Source: Bacteroidales bacterium (lineage in GTDB: Bacteria; Bacteroidota; Bacteroidia; Bacteroidales; UBA1715). Taken from it: a DNA stretch of 36,537 nt. Under the pieces are notes generated by a model that was not told where the DNA came from, did not search any database, and saw only the letters and a list, made by a program, of their open reading frames with translations. The stretch is taken from positions 1 through 36,537 of the forward strand of contig JADKDL010000023.1 in assembly GCA_016714605.1 (NCBI GenBank), in the 5' to 3' direction. Shown here one piece after another: positions 27,106-35,266 of this stretch. A program made the translations under genes and the position numbers. How positions within the stretch are numbered: the first letter of the stretch is position 1; each line of letters begins with the position of its first letter.

Positions 27106-30100
27106 TTACTGCGGTAATACTAAATCGTTATTTAAATTTACACTTATATTATGTACCGAATTTGCAATCGTTTGCCCAGGTAAAACATATTCCAACGGTA
27201 TAATAAATTCTCCTTTTGGAATGCGTATTTGACTCATTTCTAGACTAGAACAACCACCATTAAGCAGACATTTCAAGTTTACATCTTTCAAAGTTGAATT
27301 TATTGCATCTACAACATTTGTTACCGTTGTAAAAGCACCATTTCCATTGTCCTTTAGATTTATGTCGGTAATTGATGCTAAATTTCTAATATTTGCATTT
27401 GAATAATTGATGTTTCCAAACTTAATCAGTTCATTTGCATATTTACTACCATTTACAAAATAGCCATCGGTTTCATTCTCAGACATATTTTCAATCTGAA
27501 CTCCTGCCGATTTTGCTGCGCTAATACTGAGCTTTGCTGCTGTTATTCCATTAAATATTTCAGAAAATGATGTATTATACATAGCCATTTTTTCTTTAAA
27601 AGTATCATATATACTGGTTACAAAATTATATTCAAGTATAACAATATCTTTTCTGCCATCATCTACCTTTCCAACCGCAGAATTAGAAGCAACATTCTCG
27701 GTATATGTCTCTTGTGTAAACGTTTGCTTAGGCGATTTAATCAATTTCAAAGTGTATTGTTTGCCACTTTCAAGACGCATAGTAGGTATTGCAAAAGTAA
27801 ACTTACTTTCTCCGTTAAAGGTCACATTTCTAACTCTATCGACCTCTTCATTAAATGAATAAATAGCTACTGAAAACTCATAATCTGGGGCTAGTTTAAC
27901 CGGTTTATTAGGCTTCATAGCCAGTTGAATATAGCCTTGAGTAGATTCATTTCTATAAAAATTTTCCATATTTGGAAGAGGATATGCATAAAACACATCT
28001 TTAACTTCCAATTTAAGAGGTTCCTTTTTTGTTCTAAAACTAACCGTATCAATTTCATTGGCATCTGCTAGCTTCCATGCTTCATTTTCACTGCTTCGAT
28101 ACTGAGTTTCAAGAGTGATTATTACTGTAATTAGTGTGTCTTCAGGATACACTTCATCTGGTATAATGGTAAGCATATCTTTCGATTTGTTTAACTTCCA
28201 TGTAACAGAAATTGGTTTTTCATTGCAAGTAACAATTATTCCTTTTCCTACCGGATTAGAATCAAAACCTCTAATTACCGATCTGTATTGAGCCGTTGTG
28301 CCATTCTGACCTTGAATTTTATAGACAAAATCTTCTAATGGATTTTGAAAATATACTTGAATTGGCTGATTTACCATTACATCTTTAAATCCATCGCCTG
28401 GATCGAAAGCATCAATAAACTTCACATTATTATCAAACGTTATCGATTCACAAACATCTCCAAATTCGAGACTAAAACTCTTCCTAAAATCCATACTTAA
28501 ACAACTAAAACCAACTTCCACAGAACCAGTAAAATAAGTAGGCGATGGTAGCTGTACAAAAACAGAAGCTGAAAGATACATACTTAATAAATTTAAATAT
28601 CCGTCACCTAACCAACAATCATATCTTACTCCAAGCTTGGCACTACCATAAAAATATGCTTGTCCTGTAGCATACCAATCGTTTATACCACGGGCTTTAC
28701 TCTGCCCCTTACAGAAAACTGGTTCTTTTGATTGTGAAATAAGCACATCAAAACCAGACTTAACCATATATTTTAATTCAGCTCTAGCACTGCAAACCCC
28801 AAGACTAAGACCTGGATTACCTTCAATTTGATGCCTTGATCCAAAAGACATACCGCTACCGGCTTGTAGCAGGCTATAGTCAATATTTATATTTGGTTTT
28901 ATTTCAGGAGGCATAGATGCTATTGGCGGGTCGGGCAACTGATCGCCTATACAAAAATAAGAGCTTATTGTCATCAATCCAAGTACACTAACACCAAGCA
29001 TCTCACCTTCAATAGGTTTACCCATATAAACATACCATGTATTTGGAGATGCAAATAATGAGATATTACCTGCTTTTTTATTAGCTCCTGAACCTTCTAC
29101 AACGCCAAGTAAATTTACATACACATTAAAATCTCCAAAAAGTTCATCGTTCTCAAAATTATAAGATACAAACCAATCTGCCGTCAAAGCAGGACCGTCT
29201 GGTCGTTTAATAGCAGGTTTGCCTCCTGTAGTATCTAGTGGGGTGCTACTCATTGCTTCAGCAACTTTAGAAACATCAGGTACCTTAAAATTAAAACTCA
29301 TAAATTCAACTCCGCCCCATGTGGCAATTTGCTTTACTCCTCCATTATTGTGAAATTCAATACCAAAATTTATGTTACCATTAAATGCCGTTCCTCCTCC
29401 GGTAGATTGAACACCTACCCCTGCTAACAACCCGAGAAAAATGCTGGGAGCAGGCACATAAGAACGACCTGAAGCTGTCTTACAAGAAACTGTTGTAGCT
29501 TCACCACTTTTCAGCATTGTCATATGATGATATAGACCTCCGGTAAAAGAATTAAGTTCAATACCTGGACCAATAGGAATACCGGGCAATTTAGCTGAAG
29601 CATCAACAAACCAATATCTTGAATCATCTTTCTTTCCAAATATAGCAGCAACTTCTACTTTTATTTTGTCTATTACATCAAGTTTTATGTATCCACAATA
29701 ACCTGTACCATACATTGAATCCTCCTCAAATCTTTCAATCGAACCGTACAATTTAAACGCTTCTTGATCTACATTTACAACTATAGAATTAAGGGTAAAT
29801 CCATCATAGCCCCATTTTTTTGAAACAGCATTTCGTTTTGTCCAAATGGTAAAACCTGCTTTGCCACTAAAACCACTGGAGCTTTGACTGTCACCACCGC
29901 TAGACTGCTGTAAATGAACCGTGAGCACCATGCCAAAACCTAATTTCTGCCCCCCATCTTTACTAACCATTTCTACACTAGAAATTGATACCGGAAGGCC
30001 AGAAAGAGAAGATTCAGTTCCTGATTTTAATCTCAAATAAGCTCCTGTTGACGGTAAAGATTCACTATTTTTTAATGTTTCAGAGATATCTCCTACAACA

Positions 30101-31584
30101 GTAGAAACATCAATTGGAACATTATCACCTAAAGAAATATACGGAGCTTCTCCTTGAATTACTAACTGATTAAATTCTAAAGTCAAAGATCCAATACTAC
30201 TTTTACTTTTTGCAGAATCAGCAACTCCAACTGTTAATTCACCATTAAGAGTTGCTTTAGGATAGAACTGTTTATTTTTATACTTAAATTCTAAATTACT
30301 ATTTGTTTTTAAAGTAAGACTAGCTAAACTTAAAGCTTTTAATTCTAATGGTTTGGGCAAAACAAAACTAGCCTCTCCACTAAAAGTCATTTCACCATCT
30401 TTATCAGTTCCTATATTAATACTAAAATCAATTTTCTGAGTTTCATCACAAACAGGAAATGCAATTCGACCATCAAATCCAGAACCAGCAATAGTGCTTT
30501 TAACAACATTTAATTCAATAGAGTCTAATTCGAATGCAAAACCCTTAATATCACCAGCTATAAGAGGCGAATTCTTTGTACCAAAAGTCTTTACAAATGC
30601 TGTTATTCCATGCTGATCAACAATAAAATCGGTAGCATTTACAAAAAGTGAACTCTGCTTTGAACCTTCAGTGAAACTTTTTGGTATTTCAATTTCTATT
30701 TCTGGAATATAGACACCTGTCCATAAAGGAGAAGTTATTATGTCTGTTGATATTTTTGTATCACTAGCTTCTTTTATAGCTTCAAGATACCATTCAGGTA
30801 AATTAAATGCAGGAGCATTTTGCAAATCACTTTGATCAATAACTATTTTAGGTATTGAACATCGGAAACCAGGTAAAGACTTAAATTGAAAATCAGGAAT
30901 ATCATGTAATTCAATTACAAAATTTGAAATCTTATCGGCATGAACATAGAATTTCAATGAATAAGGTTCTCCGGTTGGACTACCAGAGTCATCGCATTTT
31001 TCAATTGTATTTGGATTAAAATCAACAGAACCATTTAAAGTGACATCTACAAAACCTCTACAATTAATAGTAACGTAAGTAGAGTCGTAAGAACCTTTAC
31101 CTAAACCATTAAAAGACAAACTATATCCATCGCCAACTTTTAAACTAGTAGTTTTAAGAAGAAACAATTTAAAGTCTCCAGAAATTGAGCCATCAGTCGA
31201 TAAAGGAACAGCATCAGCTAAAAAGTATAAATTCTGATCTTGGGTAAATGGAATTTTCATATAAAGCTCAACGGTTAAGCCCTTTATAGCATCCATTTTC
31301 ACATTATTTACAATAAGTGCATAATTTGCATCGCCATCGTCTGGTAAAATACCAAATGGAAACGTTACTGACTTTCCATCTACTAGAGTCTTGTAGGCAT
31401 TAGAATTTTCAACGGAAGCAACAGCTGCATCAATTTTTTTTATTATTTCATCAGCTTCTTTCGAAAGATTTTCAACATTACTGAGAACATCCATTGCTCC
31501 AGCAACTTGCTTTTGTTGCGAATAAACAACATTCGCTATAATGAACTGAATAAAAACAAAAACCAAAAAACGTAATCGATTCAT
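27106..31584 (-). CDS. Large secreted beta-rich protein with C-terminal Ig-like domain
   Basis: This intact 1492-residue protein opens the cluster. It has a signal peptide (MNRLRFLVFVFIQFIIANVV, cleavage near YSQQ) followed by a helical stretch (VENLSKEADEIIKKIDAAVA). Most of residues 100-1050 are long alternating strands, for example LKALSLASLTLKTNSNLEFK and SSIGSLTLEFNQLVIQG, suggesting an elongated beta-structure. Residues about 1055-1185 (VMVNQPIQVYFQNPL, LNKSKDMLTIIPDEVY, DTVSFRTKKEP) look like an SbsA/Big_5-type Ig domain. A helical C-terminal part follows. I do not recognise the rest. There is no T9SS sorting domain and no lipobox. It is probably periplasmic or surface-associated and likely works with the FN3, barrel and polyprotein genes downstream, which is inferred from co-direction and spacing. 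Confidence 0.8.
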   Translation of the reverse strand: MNRLRFLVFVFIQFIIANVVYSQQKQVAGAMDVLSNVENLSKEADEIIKKIDAAVASVENSNAYKTLVDGKSVTFPFGILPDDGDANYALIVNNVKMDAIKGLTVELYMKIPFTQDQNLYFLADAVPLSTDGSISGDFKLFLLKTTSLKVGDGYSLSFNGLGKGSYDSTYVTINCRGFVDVTLNGSVDFNPNTIEKCDDSGSPTGEPYSLKFYVHADKISNFVIELHDIPDFQFKSLPGFRCSIPKIVIDQSDLQNAPAFNLPEWYLEAIKEASDTKISTDIITSPLWTGVYIPEIEIEIPKSFTEGSKQSSLFVNATDFIVDQHGITAFVKTFGTKNSPLIAGDIKGFAFELDSIELNVVKSTIAGSGFDGRIAFPVCDETQKIDFSINIGTDKDGEMTFSGEASFVLPKPLELKALSLASLTLKTNSNLEFKYKNKQFYPKATLNGELTVGVADSAKSKSSIGSLTLEFNQLVIQGEAPYISLGDNVPIDVSTVVGDISETLKNSESLPSTGAYLRLKSGTESSLSGLPVSISSVEMVSKDGGQKLGFGMVLTVHLQQSSGGDSQSSSGFSGKAGFTIWTKRNAVSKKWGYDGFTLNSIVVNVDQEAFKLYGSIERFEEDSMYGTGYCGYIKLDVIDKIKVEVAAIFGKKDDSRYWFVDASAKLPGIPIGPGIELNSFTGGLYHHMTMLKSGEATTVSCKTASGRSYVPAPSIFLGLLAGVGVQSTGGGTAFNGNINFGIEFHNNGGVKQIATWGGVEFMSFNFKVPDVSKVAEAMSSTPLDTTGGKPAIKRPDGPALTADWFVSYNFENDELFGDFNVYVNLLGVVEGSGANKKAGNISLFASPNTWYVYMGKPIEGEMLGVSVLGLMTISSYFCIGDQLPDPPIASMPPEIKPNINIDYSLLQAGSGMSFGSRHQIEGNPGLSLGVCSARAELKYMVKSGFDVLISQSKEPVFCKGQSKARGINDWYATGQAYFYGSAKLGVRYDCWLGDGYLNLLSMYLSASVFVQLPSPTYFTGSVEVGFSCLSMDFRKSFSLEFGDVCESITFDNNVKFIDAFDPGDGFKDVMVNQPIQVYFQNPLEDFVYKIQGQNGTTAQYRSVIRGFDSNPVGKGIIVTCNEKPISVTWKLNKSKDMLTIIPDEVYPEDTLITVIITLETQYRSSENEAWKLADANEIDTVSFRTKKEPLKLEVKDVFYAYPLPNMENFYRNESTQGYIQLAMKPNKPVKLAPDYEFSVAIYSFNEEVDRVRNVTFNGESKFTFAIPTMRLESGKQYTLKLIKSPKQTFTQETYTENVASNSAVGKVDDGRKDIVILEYNFVTSIYDTFKEKMAMYNTSFSEIFNGITAAKLSISAAKSAGVQIENMSENETDGYFVNGSKYANELIKFGNINYSNANIRNLASITDINLKDNGNGAFTTVTNVVDAINSTLKDVNLKCLLNGGCSSLEMSQIRIPKGEFIIPLEYVLPGQTIANSVHNISVNLNNDLVLPQ

Positions 31585-31753
31585 CCTAAAGTATTTTATT
31601 GTTTCTAAATAATCGGAACAAACTTCTAAGATGTAGAATTAGAAAATTATTTTCTCTAATATGTTCAATTAAAAAAAAAATAATGTCTTCAAACAATTAC
31701 AACGAATTGTGGTTGTTGAAATTAATTATCAATATAGTCATTAGCCCGATGCA

Positions 31754-31761
31754 CAAATATA
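31754..31761 (-). promoter_or_regulatory. Candidate -7 box for the surface-protein cluster
   Basis: The minus strand reads TATATTTG, matching the Bacteroidota -7 consensus TAnnTTTG, about 170 nt before the ATG at 31584. I see no convincing -33 TTTG at the right distance. I found no comparable box in the four short gaps inside the cluster, which fits a single transcript, but in such AT-rich DNA the match may be chance. Confidence 0.35.
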
Positions 31762-31922
31762 TATAGAAATTTGTTAATAATTAATATCTTAAAGTTCATT
31801 TTCTTAACATTAACATAATAATCTTAAAAAATTATTCAACAAAATGTCAGATATTAAATTTATTTTATGGTTCTGTGAATAGATCCGAACCGATAAATAA
31901 AACATACAATATTTTCAAACAC

Positions 31923-31958
31923 AAAAAAGGCCAGTGTATTATTTTCACTGACCTTTTT
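31923..31958 (-). terminator. Hairpin terminator after gyrB
   Basis: On the minus strand AAAAAGGTCAGTG and CACTGGCCTTTTT form a 13-bp stem (one G-U pair) around a loop of about 9 nt, ending in a T tract. It begins 37 nt past the gyrB stop and separates gyrB from the following cluster. Confidence 0.8.
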
Positions 31959-31995
31959 ATATTTATATTAAAGAAATAATATTATCTATTTAGTA

Positions 31996-33957
31996 TTACA
32001 CATCAATTCTTGCATACTTTGCATTTTTTTCAATAAATTCTCGTCTAGGAGCAACTTCATCACCCATAAGCATAGCAAATACATGGTCTGCTTCGGCAGA
32101 ACTATCAATAGTAACCTGTCTTAAAGTTCTTCTTTCCGGATCCATGGTTGTTTCCCATAATTGCTCAGCATTCATCTCTCCAAGACCTTTATATCTTTGC
32201 ACATGAACACCCGTATCTTTACCTCTACCAATCTCTTGAATAGCCTGTAAACGCTGGTCTTCTGTCCAACAGTAACGCTGTTCTTTACCTTTTTTCACAA
32301 GATATAATGGAGGTGTTGCAATATACAAGAAACCGTGTTCAATTAATTCTTTCAAATATCTGAAAAACAAAGTCATTATAAGAGTTTCTATGTGACTACC
32401 ATCTACATCGGCATCACACATGATGATTATCTTGTGATATCTAAGTCCTTTGAAATTAAGCGCTTTACTATCTTCTTCGGTACCAATATGTACTCCTAAT
32501 GCTTTGAATATATTACTAATCTCTTCGCTATCAAAAATTTTATGCGTCATTGCTTTCTCAACATTAAGGATTTTACCTCTTAACGGAAGTATTGCTTGAA
32601 ATGCTCTATTTCTGCCTTGCTTTGCAGTACCACCAGCAGAATCTCCTTCGACAAGATACAGCTCGCACATATGTGGATCTCTATTAGAGCAGTCTGCCAA
32701 TTTTCCTGGAAGACCACCGCCTGTCATTGCACTTTTTCGTTGCACTTTTTCCCGTGCATTTCTAGCTGCAATACGAGCTGAAGCGGCAAGAATAACTTTA
32801 TTAACTATTGCTTTAGCTTCTTTAGGATGCTCTTCAAGATAGATTTTTAATAATTCACTTATTGCTTGATCTACCGATCCGCTAACATCAGAATTTCCGA
32901 GTTTTGTTTTTGTTTGACCTTCAAAAAGAGGCTCTTGAACCTTAACAGAAATAACTGCGGTAAGTCCTTCTCTAAAGTCATCTCCATTAATTTCAATTTT
33001 CTGTTTAGCTAATATACCTGAATCTTCGGCATACTTTTTTAAAGTTCTTGTCAAACCACGTCTAAAACCTAATAAATGCGTTCCTCCTTCAATAGTATTG
33101 ATATTATTCACGTATGAATGAATATTCTCAGAATAAGTAGTATTATAATGAATTGCTATTTCAACAGGCATTCCGTTTTTAACAGTGTCAATATACATTA
33201 CATCTCTTTCAATGAGAGATTCTCTCGTTTCATCTAAATAACGAACAAATTGTTTCAAACCTTCATCAGAATAATAGGTTTCAAAAACAAAATTGCCGTC
33301 TTTGTCAGTTTCTCTTCTGTCAGTTAGATTCAATCGTACACCTTTGTTAAGAAAAGCTAATTCTCTTAATCTTGAAGCTAAAATTGAAAATTTATATTCT
33401 ATAGATGTAAATATTTCATTATCAGGTAAAAAAGTTACTACGGTCCCTGTCATATCGCTTGTACCTACCTCTTTTACCGGTTCAACAGGAATCCCTCTAT
33501 GATACTCTTGATAATAAACTTTTCCTGCTCTATGAACATTTACTTTAGTAACAGCAGATAAAGCATTCACACATGAAACACCAACTCCATGAAGCCCACC
33601 AGAAACTTTATAAGAATCTTTATCAAATTTTCCTCCGGCATGCAATACAGTCATTACAACTTCAAGAGCTGATTTCTGTTCTTTTTCGTGAAAATCTACA
33701 GGTATTCCCCTTCCGTTATCTTTTACTGTAACTGAATTATCTTCGTTTATAATTACATCAACATCGGTACAGTAGCCTGCCAATGCTTCATCTATTGAGT
33801 TGTCTACTACTTCGTACACTAGATGATGAAGACCTTTTTCCCCGATATCGCCAATGTACATTGCAGGTCTTTTCCTAACTGCTTCTAGTCCTTCAAGAAC
33901 TTGAATACTACTAGCTGAATATTCCGAAGATTTTAATATTAATTGTTCTTCACTCAT
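31996..33957 (-). CDS. gyrB: DNA gyrase subunit B
   Basis: GyrB is the ATPase subunit of DNA gyrase, which with GyrA introduces negative supercoils. I start it at ATG 33957 (MSEEQLILKS), giving 653 residues, normal for Bacteroidota GyrB; the longer frame from 34026 adds a basic stretch that overlaps the promoter area. GHKL ATPase motifs are visible: EVVDNSIDEA with catalytic Glu49 and Asn53, DNGRGIPVD with Asp80, and GGLHGVGVSCVNALS. The TOPRIM domain has EGDSAGG (about 436) and the metal-binding DADVDGSH (about 514). The C-terminal RYKGLGEMNAEQLWETTM is characteristic. GyrB is preferred over ParE from the overall sequence and length. All key residues are present and the gene is unbroken, in contrast to its giant neighbours. 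Confidence 0.97.
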   Translation of the reverse strand: MSEEQLILKSSEYSASSIQVLEGLEAVRKRPAMYIGDIGEKGLHHLVYEVVDNSIDEALAGYCTDVDVIINEDNSVTVKDNGRGIPVDFHEKEQKSALEVVMTVLHAGGKFDKDSYKVSGGLHGVGVSCVNALSAVTKVNVHRAGKVYYQEYHRGIPVEPVKEVGTSDMTGTVVTFLPDNEIFTSIEYKFSILASRLRELAFLNKGVRLNLTDRRETDKDGNFVFETYYSDEGLKQFVRYLDETRESLIERDVMYIDTVKNGMPVEIAIHYNTTYSENIHSYVNNINTIEGGTHLLGFRRGLTRTLKKYAEDSGILAKQKIEINGDDFREGLTAVISVKVQEPLFEGQTKTKLGNSDVSGSVDQAISELLKIYLEEHPKEAKAIVNKVILAASARIAARNAREKVQRKSAMTGGGLPGKLADCSNRDPHMCELYLVEGDSAGGTAKQGRNRAFQAILPLRGKILNVEKAMTHKIFDSEEISNIFKALGVHIGTEEDSKALNFKGLRYHKIIIMCDADVDGSHIETLIMTLFFRYLKELIEHGFLYIATPPLYLVKKGKEQRYCWTEDQRLQAIQEIGRGKDTGVHVQRYKGLGEMNAEQLWETTMDPERRTLRQVTIDSSAEADHVFAMLMGDEVAPRREFIEKNAKYARIDV

Positions 33958-34365
33958 TTCTATATTTATATTTTTATAATTGATGAGACTGACTACTTTG
34001 CGTAAAAAAAACTTCAAAATAATCAATGCAAATGTACCATTTTTTACAGTATAAAATGTTTAAAATTAAGTTAAAGAATAAAATTTTTATTAACATTCTA
34101 AAACATTACTATAGTGATAATTATAGAACATTTTAACCCAATCAAAACAATAATATGTTTATGAATATATAAACAACCTTAACAAAAAAAAATATAATAA
34201 AATGAAAAATTAACATTGTATATTTTCTATTAACTAGGTATTTATAAAAATTGAAAAAAAATAATTTTTTTTTTTAATGAAATTCAATCAAAGAAATCAA
34301 TATTTTTAAATATCAGATTGCAAAATATCTCAAAAGGATAATTCAATATATAAGAATTACTAAAA
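33958..34365. other. AT-rich intergenic region upstream of gyrB
   Basis: About 400 bases between the gldN terminator and the gyrB start. It is extremely AT-rich with A and T runs (near 34256-34275) and contains no ORF worth keeping and no RNA gene that I can see. It probably carries the gyrB promoter. Confidence 0.7.
34029..34036 (-). promoter_or_regulatory. Candidate gyrB -7 box
   Basis: The minus strand reads TACATTTG, a match to TAnnTTTG, about 72 nt before the chosen gyrB ATG. No clear -33 element was found. If correct, it lies just upstream of position 34026 and so rules out the longer GyrB start there. Confidence 0.4.
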
Positions 34366-34401
34366 AAAAAGGGAGAAATGTTTATACATTTCTCCCTTTT
34401 T
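34366..34401 (-). terminator. Hairpin terminator after gldN
   Basis: AAAAAGGGAGAAATG and CATTTCTCCCTTTTT form a perfect 15-bp stem with a 6-nt loop (34381-34386). On the minus strand the hairpin lies about 17 nt after the gldN stop, and the T run that ends it makes an intrinsic terminator. Confidence 0.85.
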
Positions 34402-34418
34402 AATAAGTCTAATTTAGT

Positions 34419-35252
34419 TTAAAATTCCCACAAATCGTGCTCAAAATTAAACATCCAATATTTAATTTTCTCAGCTTCTAACATAGTCTGAACTCCAACA
34501 CTAAAAGATGACAATGTTCTATCATCAAAAACGTTAGACTCAGAAGAAACAAAACTACTAAACTTTCTTTTGAAAAATATATCTTCAAAAGTACGTCTCT
34601 CAGCGTCGTTTTTTTCATTAAAAACTTCATGGTTAGCAAACAATCTTCTTGCTTCAGGGAAATAAATCATAAATGCTTTTTTAAGCAATACTTCTTCATT
34701 ATCACCTTCTCTATAGAATTCTCTAATGCCTGTTAGACCAATAATTCTAACTTCCATTACAGATCTTTGCTTTTCAAAAAACCACTCTTCTTTCATCAAA
34801 TAACGCTTAACTTCTTCGTATTGAGGCTCATTATCGATAACGGTAACTTCTTCTTGCAAAGTTGTTTCGTTATATTGTCTTAATGTGTCTCTTTTTGCTC
34901 CTAAAGCTTCATTTATTTGAATTTTAGTCATAGGAACTGTAAAGTTATCATCAATTTGAGGATCATAAGCAGTTAACCCTTCGTTATTAATACCATACAG
35001 TAACAAACTGGTCAAACTCATACGAGGTCCAATTGGTTTTGTAGGGTAATAAAGAGGATGATTGATTTTCTCTCTTAGTGGTATAGTTCTCACTATTTTT
35101 TTTGACCACATTACATCAGCCTCTCTAAGAAAAGGATACGGAACAGGCTTTCTACTTGGTACATGCTCCTTCTCATAAGGATTCAAAGGAACCTGAGAGA
35201 AAAGACTGCTAGTAATAAATACTAAGCTTAATAAAAAAAGTATTCTTTTCAT
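34419..35252 (-). CDS. gldN: T9SS / gliding motility component GldN (PorN)
   Basis: GldN/PorN is a periplasmic T9SS component that binds the GldK/PorK lipoprotein and forms the ring structure under the outer membrane. This 277-residue protein has a signal peptide (MKRILFLLSLVFITSSLFSQ) and family-like features: the N-terminal VPLNPYEKEHVPSRKPVPYP, the core LKKAFMIYFPEARRLFANHE, and YFPEAR followed by ERRTFEDIFFKRKFSS. The length fits the family. It starts 14 nt after the gldM stop, so the two are in one operon, and a strong terminator follows. Its presence means the host can secrete proteins with T9SS sorting domains, such as the giant protein in this window. Confidence 0.93.
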   Translation of the reverse strand: MKRILFLLSLVFITSSLFSQVPLNPYEKEHVPSRKPVPYPFLREADVMWSKKIVRTIPLREKINHPLYYPTKPIGPRMSLTSLLLYGINNEGLTAYDPQIDDNFTVPMTKIQINEALGAKRDTLRQYNETTLQEEVTVIDNEPQYEEVKRYLMKEEWFFEKQRSVMEVRIIGLTGIREFYREGDNEEVLLKKAFMIYFPEARRLFANHEVFNEKNDAERRTFEDIFFKRKFSSFVSSESNVFDDRTLSSFSVGVQTMLEAEKIKYWMFNFEHDLWEF

Positions 35253-35266
35253 AGAAAAAAGTTTAA

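Larger units (their letters stand above)
31585..31995. other. AT-rich intergenic region between gyrB and the surface-protein cluster
   Basis: These 411 bases contain no credible ORF or tRNA. They hold the gyrB terminator (31923-31958) and one promoter candidate for the downstream cluster (31754-31761), plus an A-rich run near 31671-31680. The rest shows nothing I can name. Confidence 0.7.

Noticed and set aside
33958..34026. Upstream GyrB start at 34026
   Set aside because: The added 23 residues are basic and hydrophobic and not GyrB-like, and the candidate -7 box lies at 34029-34036, leaving no room for a leader.
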